Source of the DNA: Sulfurovum sp.
GTDB lineage: Bacteria > Campylobacterota > Campylobacteria > Campylobacterales > Sulfurovaceae
NCBI GenBank assembly: GCA_027082955.1
Contig: JALWTA010000034.1
Coordinates: forward strand, 1-47,744
Direction: 5' to 3'
DNA length: 47,744 nucleotides
A program made the translations under genes and the position numbers. Shown here piece after piece: positions 34,727 through 46,199 of the stretch; position 1 is the first letter of the stretch, and every line of letters begins with the position of its first letter. Below the pieces are notes generated by a model. That model ran no database searches. It had not been told where the DNA came from and saw only the letters and a program-made list of their open reading frames with translations.

Positions 34727-35830
34727 ATGCATCCGTATGAACGCTTCCATGCTTTTGAAGATGATTTTCGCCACCCGTATGCCCGTGACCGTGACAGGGT
34801 GATCCACTGCAGTTCGTTTCGCAGACTGGAGTACAAGACACAGGTATTCCTGAACCATGAGGGGGACTACTTCCGTACACGTCTGACCCATTCACTGGAG
34901 GTAAGCCAGATTGCCCGGACACTTTCACGTCAGCTTGGACTGAATGAAACACTTGCCGAAGTGATCGCTCTCTCACATGATCTTGGACATACCCCTTTTG
35001 GGCATGTGGGGGGTGACGAGCTGGATCGTCTGCTCAAAGCTGACGGGCATCCGCTTGGCTTTGAGCACAATTTTCAGTCTTTCCGTGTTTTGACAAAACT
35101 GGAAAAACGCTACAAAGACTTTGACGGGCTCAACCTGACATTCGCAACGCTTGAAGGGGTGCTCAAACACTCCTATCCGTACCAAAAACCGTTTCTTAAA
35201 GCGCTCGATGCCCGGTTCGCGCTTGACAAACACCCCAGTCTTGAAGCGATGGTGGTAGACCATGCCGATGAGATTGCCTACACCTCCCACGATATCGATG
35301 ACGGGATCAAATACGGGCTTATTGCCTTTGATGATTTATTCCAAGAGCCTTTGTGTCAACGAGTTGATAAGATGGTGCGTCAGGAGGGGGTAGCGCAGGG
35401 TGAACCGCTCTACCGTCACCGTTTTGTTGCCGGCATGATCAAACTGCTGGTGGAGGATTTCATTGCCTACTCCAAAGCAGGTGCGGCACAATACAGAAAA
35501 GAACAGCCCATTGCAGCGACACTCGACGCTGATTTACCGCTTCCTGTCGGCTTTTCCAAAGAGACGGCAACTCAGCTTAAGCGGCTTAAAAAACGGCTTT
35601 TCCAAACACTCTACACCCATGAAAAGATCGCCAGAAAGATGTATGCGGGCAAGCAGTGTATGAAGGGGCTTTACCGGGCGTTCAACGATGATCATGACCT
35701 GCTTCCTGCCCATCAGAAGGCCCTTTTTGAGGTACGTTCGCCACATCGTGTCATTGCCGACTATCTTGCTGCCATGACCGACCGTTATGCGATGAAAACC
35801 TACCATGAAATTTACGGATTATCCCTATAA
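34727..35830 (+). CDS. dGTP triphosphohydrolase family HD protein
   Basis: 367 residues. It hydrolyses dNTPs, classically dGTP, to the nucleoside and triphosphate. The HD metal motif is H55, H84-D85 (LSHDLGHTPFGH) and the later D in DHADEIAYTSHDIDDG. The N-terminal CSSFRRLEYKTQV block is the dGTPase signature. The length matches the dGTPase-like type 2/3 branch rather than the 505-residue E. coli Dgt. The actual substrate range is not readable. Confidence 0.92.
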   Translation: MHPYERFHAFEDDFRHPYARDRDRVIHCSSFRRLEYKTQVFLNHEGDYFRTRLTHSLEVSQIARTLSRQLGLNETLAEVIALSHDLGHTPFGHVGGDELDRLLKADGHPLGFEHNFQSFRVLTKLEKRYKDFDGLNLTFATLEGVLKHSYPYQKPFLKALDARFALDKHPSLEAMVVDHADEIAYTSHDIDDGIKYGLIAFDDLFQEPLCQRVDKMVRQEGVAQGEPLYRHRFVAGMIKLLVEDFIAYSKAGAAQYRKEQPIAATLDADLPLPVGFSKETATQLKRLKKRLFQTLYTHEKIARKMYAGKQCMKGLYRAFNDDHDLLPAHQKALFEVRSPHRVIADYLAAMTDRYAMKTYHEIYGLSL

Positions 35831-35897
35831 TAGTAACTTTTGGATATAATGCGCGAAAATTAGAGGGGCAAATGCCCTTGAAACGATAGGAATTTTC

Positions 35898-37715
35898 ATG
35901 CAAAAAATCAAAAATATCGCTGTTATCGCACACGTCGACCACGGCAAGACCACACTCGTAGACGAACTGCTCCAGCAGTCAGGAACCTTTGCCGCACACC
36001 AGCAGGTGGATGAGCGTGTCATGGACAGCAATGACATCGAAAAAGAAAGAGGCATCACCATCCTCTCCAAAAACACCGCTATTACCTACGGTGACCACAA
36101 GATCAACATTATTGACACTCCGGGTCACGCCGACTTTGGTGGTGAGGTAGAACGTGTTCTGAAGATGGTTGACGGCGTTTTGATGCTTGTCGATGCACAG
36201 GAAGGTGTTATGCCACAGACCAAGTTCGTACTTAAAAAGGCGATAGAGCTGGGACTTATCCCTGTTGTTGTCATCAACAAGATCGACAAGGACGGTGCAG
36301 AACCTGACCGTGTGCTTGATGAGATGTTTGACCTGCTTGTGGCACTCGATGCAAACGAAGAGCAGCTTGAATTCCCGGTACTTTATGCCGCTGCGCGTGA
36401 CGGGTATGCCAAGTGGAACCTTGAGGATGAGAACAAAGATATGACACCGCTTTTTGAAGCGATTTTGGAAAAGGTACCGTACCCGGAAGGATCACCGGAC
36501 AATGATACGCAGGCGCAGGTATTTACACTTGACAGTGACAACTTTGTCGGACGTATAGGGGTTACCCGTATCTTTAACGGCAAGATCAAAAAAGGTGATG
36601 AGTATGTGCTTATCAAAGCGAGCGGAGAGAAGAGTAAATCACGTGTCAGCAAGCTGATCGGATTTAAAGGGCTTGACCGTATCGAGATCGAAGAAGCTGA
36701 AGCGGGTGACATTGTTGCAATCGCCGGTTTTGCCGATATTGATGTAGGAGACTCCATCTGTGATGTAGCCAATCCGGTACCGCTTGATCCGATGCATGTT
36801 GAAGAGCCGACACTCTCTGTTATCATGTCGGTCAATGATGGACCTTTGGCTGGAACGGAAGGGAAGCACGTCACCTCCAACAAGATACGCGAGCGTCTTG
36901 AAAAAGAGATGGAGACTAATATCGCTATGCGTATGGAGCCGATGGGAGATGCCTCTTTCAAAGTCTCCGGCCGTGGTGAGCTTCAGATCGGTATTTTGGC
37001 GGAGAACATGAGACGTGAAGGGTTTGAATTCCTGCTGGCGCGTCCGGAAGTGGTTGTCAAAGAGGAAAACGGTGTGAAGATGGAACCGTTCGAACATCTT
37101 GTGGTTGATGTGCCTGAAGAGTTCCAGGGAGTTGCCATTGAAAAACTTGGAAAACGTAAAGCGGAGATGACAAGTCTTACACCGATGCCGGACGGTACGG
37201 TACGTATTGAGTTTGAGATTCCTGCGCGTGGGCTCATCGGGTTCCGTTCAGAGTTTCTGACCGATACCAAAGGAGAGGGGATCATGAATCACTCATTCAT
37301 CGAGTACAGACCCTATACAGGTATGGTTGTCAGCCGAACACCGGGTGCACTCATTTCGATGGATGACGGTGAGGCGGTTGCCTTCTCCTTGTACAATCTT
37401 CAGGCACGCGGTACGCTCTTTATCCATCCTCAGGACAAAGTGTACAACGGAATGGTTATCGGTGAATCCGCACGTCCCGGCGATCTGGAAGTCAATCCGC
37501 TCAAAGGAAAACAGCTGACCAACATGCGAAGTGCAGGAAGCGAAGATGCCATCAAGCTGGTACCGCCAAGAGAGATGACACTCGAACATGCGATGGAGTG
37601 GATTGAAGATGATGAACTGATTGAAGTGACTCCTGAAAATATACGTATCAGGAAAAAGCACCTTGACCCAACAATGAGAAGACGTGTACAACGTGATAAA
37701 AAGAATGCAAAATAG
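35898..37715 (+). CDS. typA: Ribosome-associated translational GTPase TypA (BipA)
   Basis: 605 residues. An EF-G-like GTPase that binds the ribosome under stress or cold and aids subunit assembly. G1 AHVDHGKTT (11-19), G2 ERGITI, G3 [15 protein letters not shown] and G4 NKID are all present. The C-terminal domain [20 protein letters not shown] and the long tail are typical of TypA rather than LepA or EF-G. A short gap of 67 bp follows the dGTPase gene. Confidence 0.96.
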   Translation: MQKIKNIAVIAHVDHGKTTLVDELLQQSGTFAAHQQVDERVMDSNDIEKERGITILSKNTAITYGDHKINIIDTPGHADFGGEVERVLKMVDGVLMLVDAQEGVMPQTKFVLKKAIELGLIPVVVINKIDKDGAEPDRVLDEMFDLLVALDANEEQLEFPVLYAAARDGYAKWNLEDENKDMTPLFEAILEKVPYPEGSPDNDTQAQVFTLDSDNFVGRIGVTRIFNGKIKKGDEYVLIKASGEKSKSRVSKLIGFKGLDRIEIEEAEAGDIVAIAGFADIDVGDSICDVANPVPLDPMHVEEPTLSVIMSVNDGPLAGTEGKHVTSNKIRERLEKEMETNIAMRMEPMGDASFKVSGRGELQIGILAENMRREGFEFLLARPEVVVKEENGVKMEPFEHLVVDVPEEFQGVAIEKLGKRKAEMTSLTPMPDGTVRIEFEIPARGLIGFRSEFLTDTKGEGIMNHSFIEYRPYTGMVVSRTPGALISMDDGEAVAFSLYNLQARGTLFIHPQDKVYNGMVIGESARPGDLEVNPLKGKQLTNMRSAGSEDAIKLVPPREMTLEHAMEWIEDDELIEVTPENIRIRKKHLDPTMRRRVQRDKKNAK

Positions 37716-37769
37716 TTTTTATCAAATTTTGGATAAAATCACGCAATTTATTATGTAAAAAGGATTACA

Positions 37770-39062
37770 GTGAAAGTTGAAGTAAAAAAGATTGATGACG
37801 CGAACGTAGCCGTTTCCGGTCAGATCGAAAACAGTGCCATCGAAACGAATATCGACAGATTGGCAAGAGAAGCCGGGAAACAAATGAAGGTTGACGGTTT
37901 TAGAAAAGGGAAAGTACCACCGCATATTGTCAAAAAAATGTACGGTGATAAACTCCAACAGGATGCCGAAGCCGATGCGCTTAAAGCACTGGTCGATCTG
38001 GGTATTACCGAGGCAGGTATCAATACTGCAGATATCATTGGCGAGCCGGCATTTACAAAATATGACAAAAAAGAGAACGGAATAGATGTGGAACTTGAGA
38101 TCTCATTGAGACCTTCTGTTGATGTCAGTGGCTACGAAAAAACCATTCCTTCTTTCGAAAAGCCTGAAGCGACCGATGAAGAGGTAGAAGCAAAACTTGA
38201 AGAGGTTGCACAGCAGCAGGGAAGTATGCAAAAGATCAAACGCAAAAGAATGGTCAGAGACGGTGATACTGCACTGATCGATTTTGAAGGCTTTGTTGAC
38301 GGTGAAGCATTCGAGGGCGGCAAAGCGGAAAAATTCGCTCTCAAGATCGGTTCCGGGCAGTTCATTCCAGGATTTGAAGACCAGATCATCGGTATGAAGT
38401 ATGATGAAGAGAAAGAGATCACTGTCACTTTCCCTGAAAACTACGGTGCTGAGAACCTTGCAGGGAAAGAGGCAATGTTTAAAGTGAAGCTGCACGAAAT
38501 TCAGGAGCAGGTACCTGCAGAGCTGAATGATGAGTTGGCACAGAAACTGCTCAATGACGAGAAAGCGACACTTGATGATCTTAAAGCAAGACTCAAAGAT
38601 CAGGTACTCAACGAGAAGCTCTCCAAACTTTATCAGGAAGAGCTGAAACCGAAAATGGTAGAAGCACTGGTAGAAGCATTTGATTTTGCACTGCCAAACA
38701 ACATTGTTGAGCAGGAGATCGATGCGAAGATCAATGCCAAAGCACAGCAGATGAGCGAGGATGAACTTAAAGAGTACAAAGAAAATCCAGACAAAGTAGA
38801 AGCATTGAGAGATGAAGTCAGAGAAGAGGCACAAAACTCTGTGAAAGCAACCTTTATCGTTGATGCACTGGCAAAAGAGCAAGGGGTGACAGTAGATGAT
38901 CAGGAAGTCTCTCAGGCGATCTACTATGAAGCGCTGATGAGCGGACAGGATCCTCAGGCAGTGATCAAGTACTATCAGGAGAACAATCTGCTCCCGGCAG
39001 TCAAGATGGGTATGATTGAAGACAAGCTCTTTAGCAAACTGCTTGGACTCGACGAAAAGTAA
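37770..39062 (+). CDS. tig: Trigger factor
   Basis: 430 residues. A ribosome-bound chaperone and peptidyl-prolyl isomerase. The ribosome-binding domain (about 1-115, with the tail signature GFRKGKVPPHIVKK), the FKBP domain (about 150-240, GDTALIDFEGFVDGEAFEGG) and a helical C-terminal arm are in order. Start is a GTG with AAGGA upstream. It precedes clpP, the common tig-clp arrangement linking folding to proteolysis. Confidence 0.95.
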   Translation: MKVEVKKIDDANVAVSGQIENSAIETNIDRLAREAGKQMKVDGFRKGKVPPHIVKKMYGDKLQQDAEADALKALVDLGITEAGINTADIIGEPAFTKYDKKENGIDVELEISLRPSVDVSGYEKTIPSFEKPEATDEEVEAKLEEVAQQQGSMQKIKRKRMVRDGDTALIDFEGFVDGEAFEGGKAEKFALKIGSGQFIPGFEDQIIGMKYDEEKEITVTFPENYGAENLAGKEAMFKVKLHEIQEQVPAELNDELAQKLLNDEKATLDDLKARLKDQVLNEKLSKLYQEELKPKMVEALVEAFDFALPNNIVEQEIDAKINAKAQQMSEDELKEYKENPDKVEALRDEVREEAQNSVKATFIVDALAKEQGVTVDDQEVSQAIYYEALMSGQDPQAVIKYYQENNLLPAVKMGMIEDKLFSKLLGLDEK

Positions 39063-39071
39063 GCCATAATT

Positions 39072-39095
39072 GGCCGTCAATGTGCGGCCTGTTTT
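39072..39095 (+). terminator. Possible terminator after tig
   Basis: GGCCG and CGGCC flank an 8-nt loop, followed by TGTTTT. The stem is short but G/C-rich, and the next gene has its own -10 elements 30-50 bp downstream. Confidence 0.4.
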
Positions 39096-39126
39096 CTCCG
39101 CATTAACTTTTTTAATGTATATTCCC

Positions 39127-39132
39127 TATAAT
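39127..39132 (+). promoter_or_regulatory. -10 element upstream of clpP
   Basis: TATAAT at 39127-39132, with a second candidate TATAGT at 39146-39151, 33 and 14 bp before the clpP ATG. No clear -35 box. The second is closer than a usual start-site arrangement. Confidence 0.4.
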
Positions 39133-39164
39133 CCAATTTATATTCTATAGTACAAAGGCAACTT

Positions 39165-39752
39165 ATGAGTTACATTCCATACGTGGTAGAACAGACCGGT
39201 AGAGGCGAAAGAAGTTACGACATCTACTCAAGACTGCTCAAAGACCGTATCATCATGCTCAGCGGTGAGATCAATGATGCTGTAGCATCTTCCATCGTTG
39301 CACAGCTGCTCTTCCTTGAAGCACAGGATCCGGACAAAGATATCTATTTCTATATCAACTCTCCAGGTGGTGTCATCACCAGTGGCTTTTCTATCTTTGA
39401 CACGATGAACTATATCAAACCCGATATTGTCACCATCTGTATCGGTCAGGCAGCATCAATGGGTGCATTTTTGCTGGCATCCGGAACAGAAGGGAAGCGC
39501 TATGCGCTGCCAAATGCACGTATTATGATCCACCAGCCACTTGGCGGTGCACAAGGGCAGGCGACGGATATTCTCATTCAGGCTGAGGAGATCAAGCGTC
39601 TGAAAGATACCCTTAATCACATTCTGTCGGAAAAGACCGGCAAAAAGGTCAAACAGATCGAAAAAGATACCGACCGTGACAACTTTATGTCTTCCAAAGA
39701 GGCGGTAGAGTACGGTCTGATCGATCAGGTATTGACAAAAAGCTTTACATAA
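39165..39752 (+). CDS. clpP: ATP-dependent Clp protease proteolytic subunit
   Basis: 195 residues. The barrel-forming serine protease that works with Clp ATPases. Catalytic S98 (GQAASMGAF) and H123 (MIHQPLGG) are visible, with the Asp in [11 protein letters not shown] near 172. The [17 protein letters not shown]-terminal block is typical. It lies 11 bp before def, so the two are co-transcribed. Confidence 0.97.
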   Translation: MSYIPYVVEQTGRGERSYDIYSRLLKDRIIMLSGEINDAVASSIVAQLLFLEAQDPDKDIYFYINSPGGVITSGFSIFDTMNYIKPDIVTICIGQAASMGAFLLASGTEGKRYALPNARIMIHQPLGGAQGQATDILIQAEEIKRLKDTLNHILSEKTGKKVKQIEKDTDRDNFMSSKEAVEYGLIDQVLTKSFT

Positions 39753-39763
39753 AAGGCAGTTTT

Positions 39764-40291
39764 ATGGTGAGAGAGATCGTTGTCTATCCGGACAAGCGCC
39801 TTAAACTGGTATCAAAACCTGTAGAGACTTTCGATGAGGAGCTGCACACTCTTTTGGACGATATGTACGATACCATGCGTGCAAAAAACGGTGTGGGGCT
39901 TGCTGCTATTCAGGTAGGCATTGACCAGCGTGTGCTTATCATCAATATTCCGCTTGAAGATATTCCTGAAGGGGAGGATGAACAGCCTCGTGAAAATACG
40001 CTGGAGATGATCAACCCTGTTATCATTGAAAAGGATGGTTCTACCAAGTTTCAGGAGGGGTGTCTCTCTGTTCCGGGCATTTACGAAGAGGTTGAACGTG
40101 CCAAGCATGTCAAAGTCGAATATTGTGACAGACACGGTGAAAAACACGTTATAGAAGATGATGACTTCCTTGCTATTGCTATGCAGCATGAGATAGATCA
40201 TCTTGAAGGACGGGTATTTATTGAAAAACTTTCGTTCATAAAGCGCAAAAAATTTGAAAAAGAGTGGAAAAAAAGGAGAAAGGCATCATAA
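39764..40291 (+). CDS. def: Peptide deformylase
   Basis: 175 residues. It removes the formyl group from nascent proteins. Motif I GVGLAAIQ (43-50), motif II EGCLSVPG with metal ligand C100, and motif III QHEIDHLEG with H142 and H146 are intact. Clustering with tig and clpP groups three nascent-chain and quality-control functions. Confidence 0.96.
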   Translation: MVREIVVYPDKRLKLVSKPVETFDEELHTLLDDMYDTMRAKNGVGLAAIQVGIDQRVLIINIPLEDIPEGEDEQPRENTLEMINPVIIEKDGSTKFQEGCLSVPGIYEEVERAKHVKVEYCDRHGEKHVIEDDDFLAIAMQHEIDHLEGRVFIEKLSFIKRKKFEKEWKKRRKAS

Positions 40292-40324
40292 GATGCGTTC
40301 TCTAAAAAAGATTTTTTACTCTCA

Positions 40325-40347
40325 AAATATGTCAATTTGACATATTT
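40325..40347. terminator. 11-bp palindrome after def (terminator or operator)
   Basis: AAATATGTCAA and TTGACATATTT are exact complements around one T, followed by two more T on the plus strand. As RNA it would be a hairpin of about 9 bp with a 5-nt loop and a short U tail. As DNA it is a near-perfect operator-like dyad 20-40 bp before the next gene. Confidence 0.5.
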
Positions 40348-40383
40348 TTCTTCCTTCTTTCCAAAATGCATCATAATTACAGT

Positions 40384-41973
40384 ATGAATGCAAAACAGAA
40401 TACACCAAACAACACAAAACAGGTCAAAGTCAAACAAAAACCCAAAGAGGAAGCCATTGTCAACAGGCTGCTGTGTGCAACACTGGAGGGGGTTAATGCA
40501 CATGTGGTTGAAGTGGAGGCTACTTTTACCAAAGGCTTACCGGGATTTGCAATAGTAGGATTGGCAAGCTCGGATATACAGGAGGCAAAGGAGCGTGTCA
40601 AGTCGGCACTCCTGACCAATGATTTTGTCTTTCCTCCGTTAAAAATCACGATTGGACTTTCACCATCAGAGCTGCGTAAATTTGGTAGTCAGTTTGACCT
40701 GCCCATCGCATTGCTGATTGCATTGAACAAAAAAGCGTTCGATGAACCGAAACTTTATGTGTTTGGCGAATTGGGACTGGACGGGCGCATTAAAAGCTCT
40801 TCCATGCTTTTCCCGCTTATCCTTTCTCTTAAACAGCAAGGATGCATAGAGAAGGCGATCGTACCCAAAGAGGCGATGGCATATCTGAAGCACATCTCCG
40901 GAGTGAAGTTCATTTCGGTTGAGACCCTGAGCGAAGCCATTGCGCTGATGCAAAATGGCAAAATGGAAGGAGAGAGCACGACATTTTCGTATCATGCCCA
41001 AAAAGTGGAGATAGAGGGTGTTCCCTATTATTATGTAAGAGAGTACAGGGCAGATTTTAAAGAGGTAAAAGGGCAGATGGTAGCCAAACGTGCTGCGCTA
41101 ATCGCAGCTGCCGGGATGCACAACTTCTTTATGGAGGGTAACCCCGGCTGCGGTAAGAGTATGATAGCCAAAAGGCTGTGTGATATTTTGCCGCCAGTGA
41201 GCGAAACGGAACTGCTCAGTATTGCCAAACACCAGTTTCTTGACGGTCAGACTCCTACATTCACACCCATACGACCGTTTCGATCACCCCACCATACGGC
41301 AACATCCGCTTCTATCTTTGGCGGTGGTTCAGGCACTGCAAAAATTGGAGAAGTCGCCCTCGCACATGCTGGCATGCTTTTTTTTGATGAGATTCCACAC
41401 TTCTCAAAGGGCGTCCTTGAAGCGATGCGTGAGCCGCTTCAGGACAGGAGAGTACTCATTTCACGTGTCAACAGCAAAATAGAGTATGAGGCAGATATCA
41501 TGTTTGTCGCAGCACAAAACCCCTGCCCATGCGGCAACCTGCTCTCCAAAAACCCTGCAAAAGTCTGCCGCTGTTCGGATGTGGAGATCAAACGCTACAA
41601 AAACAAACTCTCAGATCCGTTTCTTGACCGTATCGATCTTTTTGTGGTGATGCAGGAGGTAGAGCAGGGTGACAAAGCAGATGTAAGTTCCCGTGCAATG
41701 CACGATGCCGTGCTGAATGCTTTTAAGTGTCAAAAGCAAAGAGGACAGCAGCGTCTTAACGGTAAGTTAAAAGAGGAAGAGATAGAGAAGTACTGCATAC
41801 TTGATGCAGAGGCACAGAAAATTCTTGATGGGGCAATAGAACGGTTTGCTCTTTCACACCGTTCCATAGCATCAGTGAAGAAGGTAGCCCGTACCATCGC
41901 CGATATTGAGGGGCATGAGCAGATAGAAAAGCGCGATATGCTCGAAGCACTAAGTTACCGGCGAAGGAGATAG
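40384..41973 (+). CDS. comM: YifB/ComM-type Mg-chelatase-related AAA+ ATPase
   Basis: 529 residues from the ATG at 40384; an ATG six codons earlier is equally possible because neither has a clear ribosome binding site. ComM relatives are hexameric helicases that promote branch migration in natural transformation. A Lon-like N-terminal domain (NRLLCATLEGVNAHVVEVEATFTKGLPGF) is followed by the AAA+ domain with Walker A GNPGCGKS, the HHTATSASIFGGG block and the AAQNPCPCG Cys motif. The first 25 residues are Lys/Gln-rich and not conserved in relatives. The name follows the family; transformation competence is not shown. Confidence 0.88.
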   Translation: MNAKQNTPNNTKQVKVKQKPKEEAIVNRLLCATLEGVNAHVVEVEATFTKGLPGFAIVGLASSDIQEAKERVKSALLTNDFVFPPLKITIGLSPSELRKFGSQFDLPIALLIALNKKAFDEPKLYVFGELGLDGRIKSSSMLFPLILSLKQQGCIEKAIVPKEAMAYLKHISGVKFISVETLSEAIALMQNGKMEGESTTFSYHAQKVEIEGVPYYYVREYRADFKEVKGQMVAKRAALIAAAGMHNFFMEGNPGCGKSMIAKRLCDILPPVSETELLSIAKHQFLDGQTPTFTPIRPFRSPHHTATSASIFGGGSGTAKIGEVALAHAGMLFFDEIPHFSKGVLEAMREPLQDRRVLISRVNSKIEYEADIMFVAAQNPCPCGNLLSKNPAKVCRCSDVEIKRYKNKLSDPFLDRIDLFVVMQEVEQGDKADVSSRAMHDAVLNAFKCQKQRGQQRLNGKLKEEEIEKYCILDAEAQKILDGAIERFALSHRSIASVKKVARTIADIEGHEQIEKRDMLEALSYRRRR

Positions 41974-42039
41974 TGTCCTGTTTTAGAAATAATACTGTAT
42001 GATATGCCTTAGCGTACCTGTGAGGAGCAATAAGTCATA

Positions 42040-43218
42040 ATGGAAAGGAAGCGTGGTATGAGGGCATTTTTTAAAAGTGAATCGGCAACGGGGGTTTTGC
42101 TTATTATCGCGACAGTCTTGGCGATGATCGCTGCCAATACAGGGATGAACAGATACTATACAGCACTTCTTGACATTCCGGTTGTTGTCAGTTTCAATAC
42201 ATTTGTTATAGCAAAACCCTTGCTGCTATGGATCAATGACGGGTTAATGGCAATCTTCTTTTTTATGGTAGGTATGGAGATCAAGCGTGAATTGCTTGAT
42301 GGGAGTCTGCAGGAGCGTTCCCGTATTGTTGTTCCAGCTATGGCGGCATTGGGGGGCATGGTTGTGCCTGCACTGATTTATATGACATTTAATCATGCAG
42401 ATGCTTTGGCGATGCGCGGATGGGCTATCCCTATGGCAACAGATATCGCCTTTGCATTAGGCATTCTTTCGCTGCTGGGCAATCGTGTACCTCCCGGGCT
42501 AAAACTCTTTTTGCTTGCTTTGGCGATCATTGATGATCTTGGTGCAATTATTGTTATTGCACTTTTCTATGGGAAAGGGCTTTCTCTTTTCTCGCTAGGG
42601 GTTTCAGGTATTTTGATAGCACTGTTGGTCGTGATGAATCGTATGGGGGTTCGCAACCAGGCTCTCTATATCATTATCGGTATTTTTATGTGGGTAGCTG
42701 TCCTTAAGTCGGGAGTGCATGCTACAATAGCCGGTGTTATCTTGGGACTGCTAATCCCTTATAAAGGGAATGCAGAGGCATTCAAAATGCTTGAACATTC
42801 GCTTCATGCACCAGTGAACTATTTTATCTTGCCACTTTTTGCTTTTGTGAATACCGGTGTCAGTTTTGGCAATGTCACGGTGAATGATTTTTCACATCCT
42901 GTGATCATGGGGATTGCAACGGGGTTGATGGTCGGAAAAAGTGTTGGCATTTTCTTCTTTAGTATGATTGCAGTTAAACTTGGATGGGGAAAATTGCCTG
43001 AAGAAGTTGACAAACGGGCACTTTTTGGTGTTGCAATGCTTGGAGGGATAGGTTTTACAATGAGTCTCTTTATTGGTACATTGGCATTTTCATGCAGCAG
43101 TGAGAACTGTATGAATATGGCAGATGAACGTATAGGGATTTTGCTTGGATCATTTTTTTCTGGTCTTGCAGGGTTTATATATCTTAAAAAGGTTATAAAG
43201 GCGGATAAAAAAGTATAA
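42040..43218 (+). CDS. nhaA: Na+/H+ antiporter NhaA
   Basis: 392 residues. It exchanges cytoplasmic sodium for protons across the inner membrane. About twelve hydrophobic spans are visible. The ion-binding pair D165-D166 is in LALAIIDDLGAI, and D135 is in ATDIAFALG. MVGMEIKRELLDG (76-88) is a strong family signature. The ATG at 42058 (MRAFFK) has an AAGGAAG upstream and is an alternative start. It stands alone between comM and the convergent nifU. Confidence 0.95.
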   Translation: MERKRGMRAFFKSESATGVLLIIATVLAMIAANTGMNRYYTALLDIPVVVSFNTFVIAKPLLLWINDGLMAIFFFMVGMEIKRELLDGSLQERSRIVVPAMAALGGMVVPALIYMTFNHADALAMRGWAIPMATDIAFALGILSLLGNRVPPGLKLFLLALAIIDDLGAIIVIALFYGKGLSLFSLGVSGILIALLVVMNRMGVRNQALYIIIGIFMWVAVLKSGVHATIAGVILGLLIPYKGNAEAFKMLEHSLHAPVNYFILPLFAFVNTGVSFGNVTVNDFSHPVIMGIATGLMVGKSVGIFFFSMIAVKLGWGKLPEEVDKRALFGVAMLGGIGFTMSLFIGTLAFSCSSENCMNMADERIGILLGSFFSGLAGFIYLKKVIKADKKV

Positions 43219-43280
43219 AAGAAGGTGCAGATTACACCATGATGACCTGTCAGGTTGTGCATACCTGACAGGCAATAAAG

Positions 43281-44255
43281 TTAGATAGGAAGCACTCTGA
43301 TGTTCGGGTCGAGCTTCTCTTTGAGAATGTTCTCAATGGCAAAGAGTGTACCCGTACTTGAACTTGCACAGCCACTGCATGCACCAAGGTAGCGGATGTA
43401 GATGTCGATATGCTCACCGTTCTCTTTGATATCCAGAATCTCCATATCACCGCCGTCCATGACTAGCATCTGGCGGATATTCTCATCGATCACTTTATCG
43501 ACCGCTTTGATCTTCTGAACGATGGTCATCTCTTTGAACGAGCCTGCACCGCCATTTTCGTTACCGATGGTGGCTACCGCTGCCATCTTCTCTTTTTCGT
43601 ACTCTTCAAGCAGGTCGACAAGGTAGATGTCTTTCTCTTCGTGACCACCTGGTTTGATACAAGACTTACAGAAAGCCCCTGCCTTGGTATAGTCGGTGAT
43701 CTGCTCAACAGTGGTAAGATCATTGAGACGGATCACTTCACGCAGTGTTGAGAGGCTCACACGGGCACATTCACAGACGATGATATCTTCTTCAAACGAC
43801 TCCATATCAACACCCTTGTACTGGGCTGCCGCTTTCTTGATGACATCGTATGCCATGACCGAGCAGTGCATCTTCTGAGGCGGCACGGCAGGGGTGTCCG
43901 GCTCGTCACGCATCGCTTTTTCAACATCGATGTTGGTGATCTTGACTGCTTCATCAACCGTTTTGCCTTTACAGAGCTCTGCCATCGTGTCAGATGAGGC
44001 GATTGCCGTTCCACAGCCAAAACTCTTGAACTTGCTCTCCAAAATGACATCGGTTTTAGGGTCAACCGCCCAGTAGAGACGCACCGCATCCCCGCAGCTC
44101 TCCGCACCGAAGTCTGCTACGATGAGCTTCGCGCCCATCGCCTCTGCCTGTTCTTCGGTAATCTCACCCATATTCTTGGGGTTGTTCATCAACTCCGTTA
44201 CTTTGTTGCTGTACTCATCCCAAATGGTACCGCCGATCAAACTGTCAAATCCCAT
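43281..44255 (-). CDS. nifU: NifU iron-sulfur cluster assembly scaffold
   Basis: 324 residues. It builds iron-sulfur clusters from sulfur delivered by NifS. Three modules are in order: an IscU-like domain with C54, C81 and C131; a central [2Fe-2S] domain with C161, C163, C196 and C199; and a C-terminal NfuA-like domain with C293-x-x-C296. The start at 44255 has AAAGGAA upstream; 24 further upstream codons are intergenic. In Campylobacterota this NIF-type pair is the general assembly system, not a nitrogen fixation marker. Confidence 0.94.
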   Translation of the reverse strand: MGFDSLIGGTIWDEYSNKVTELMNNPKNMGEITEEQAEAMGAKLIVADFGAESCGDAVRLYWAVDPKTDVILESKFKSFGCGTAIASSDTMAELCKGKTVDEAVKITNIDVEKAMRDEPDTPAVPPQKMHCSVMAYDVIKKAAAQYKGVDMESFEEDIIVCECARVSLSTLREVIRLNDLTTVEQITDYTKAGAFCKSCIKPGGHEEKDIYLVDLLEEYEKEKMAAVATIGNENGGAGSFKEMTIVQKIKAVDKVIDENIRQMLVMDGGDMEILDIKENGEHIDIYIRYLGACSGCASSSTGTLFAIENILKEKLDPNIRVLPI

Positions 44256-44351
44256 ATTATTTCCTTTGCTTCTATATTCATCACGGGAGTCAGGTGATTC
44301 ATGATTCATTGCTTTGCAACAAATCACCAGATCCCTTACTTTCTATATTTC

Positions 44352-44385
44352 TTACTTCTCAACGCTCAACACTCAGCGCTCAACA

Positions 44386-44386
<1 letters not shown>
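44352..44386. repeat. Degenerate heptanucleotide array after nifS
   Basis: Five 7-mers in register, read on the minus strand: gtgttga, gcgctga, gtgttga, gcgttga, gaagtaa. It begins at the nifS stop codon and fills part of the 130-bp nifS-nifU gap. The unit gcgttga is also present in the array at 4091. Confidence 0.65.
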
Positions 44387-45615
<1,229 letters not shown>

Positions 45616-45744
45616 TTAATTAAGACATGATTTGTCTGAATTGATTTTCTGCATCATACGTGCTTTTTCTTAAAATCAGATAAAATAGCTCCTAATTAAG
45701 AGAAAAAGTATCCTATTTATCTGTACGATCGGTTAATTGTCGGG

Positions 45745-45753
45745 TGCTATAAT
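45745..45753 (+). promoter_or_regulatory. Extended -10 promoter of the SpoIIAA-like gene
   Basis: TGCTATAAT lies 31 bp before the ATG at 45784, with an AAGGAGC ribosome binding site between them. The same extended element occurs at 13085 and 16118. Confidence 0.5.
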
Positions 45754-45783
45754 GGTTAAAACACCATAATCAAGGAGCACAGT

Positions 45784-46176
45784 ATGGCAGTGAAAATCAA
45801 AGAACACGGTATTGGTATAGCGATCAAAAGAGCAAAAAAACAGTTGCTCATAGAGGTATCGATGTTGGGTAAACTGACACATGAGGATTATGAGACCTTT
45901 GTGCCTATGATCGACAGAGCCCTGAAAGAGGCTAAAGGTCTGGAGGTGGATCTGTTGGTTGATATGCGCCACTTCAAAGGCTGGGAGATGCTTGCGGCAT
46001 GGGATGACATGAAGTTTGGGATCAAACACCGCAACAGCTTTGACAAAATGGCGATCGTGGGCGACAAGAAGTGGGAAGAGGTCTCTGTAGAGATGTTCTC
46101 CCACATGATGAAGGGTAAATCGAAGTTCTTTAAAGACCGCCAAAAGGCGCTGGAGTGGTTGTTGAAAACTTCCTGA
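45784..46176 (+). CDS. SpoIIAA-like (STAS-type) protein
   Basis: 130 residues. The alternating strand and helix pattern, with VDLLVDMRHFKGWEMLAAWDD and FDKMAIVGDKKWEE, matches the SpoIIAA-like family (STAS/SEC14-like fold). Members are small cytosolic proteins whose role is not settled. No phosphorylation-site Ser of true SpoIIAA is evident. It has its own promoter and converges on the HEPN gene with a 23-bp gap. Confidence 0.75.
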   Translation: MAVKIKEHGIGIAIKRAKKQLLIEVSMLGKLTHEDYETFVPMIDRALKEAKGLEVDLLVDMRHFKGWEMLAAWDDMKFGIKHRNSFDKMAIVGDKKWEEVSVEMFSHMMKGKSKFFKDRQKALEWLLKTS

Positions 46177-46199
46177 TACATTTAATCCGAAAACATGGA

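Noticed and set aside
38103-39080. 325-codon open frame on the minus strand
   Set aside because: It is antisense to the trigger factor gene; its Phe/Leu/Cys-rich translation is an artefact of Glu/Lys-rich sense codons.
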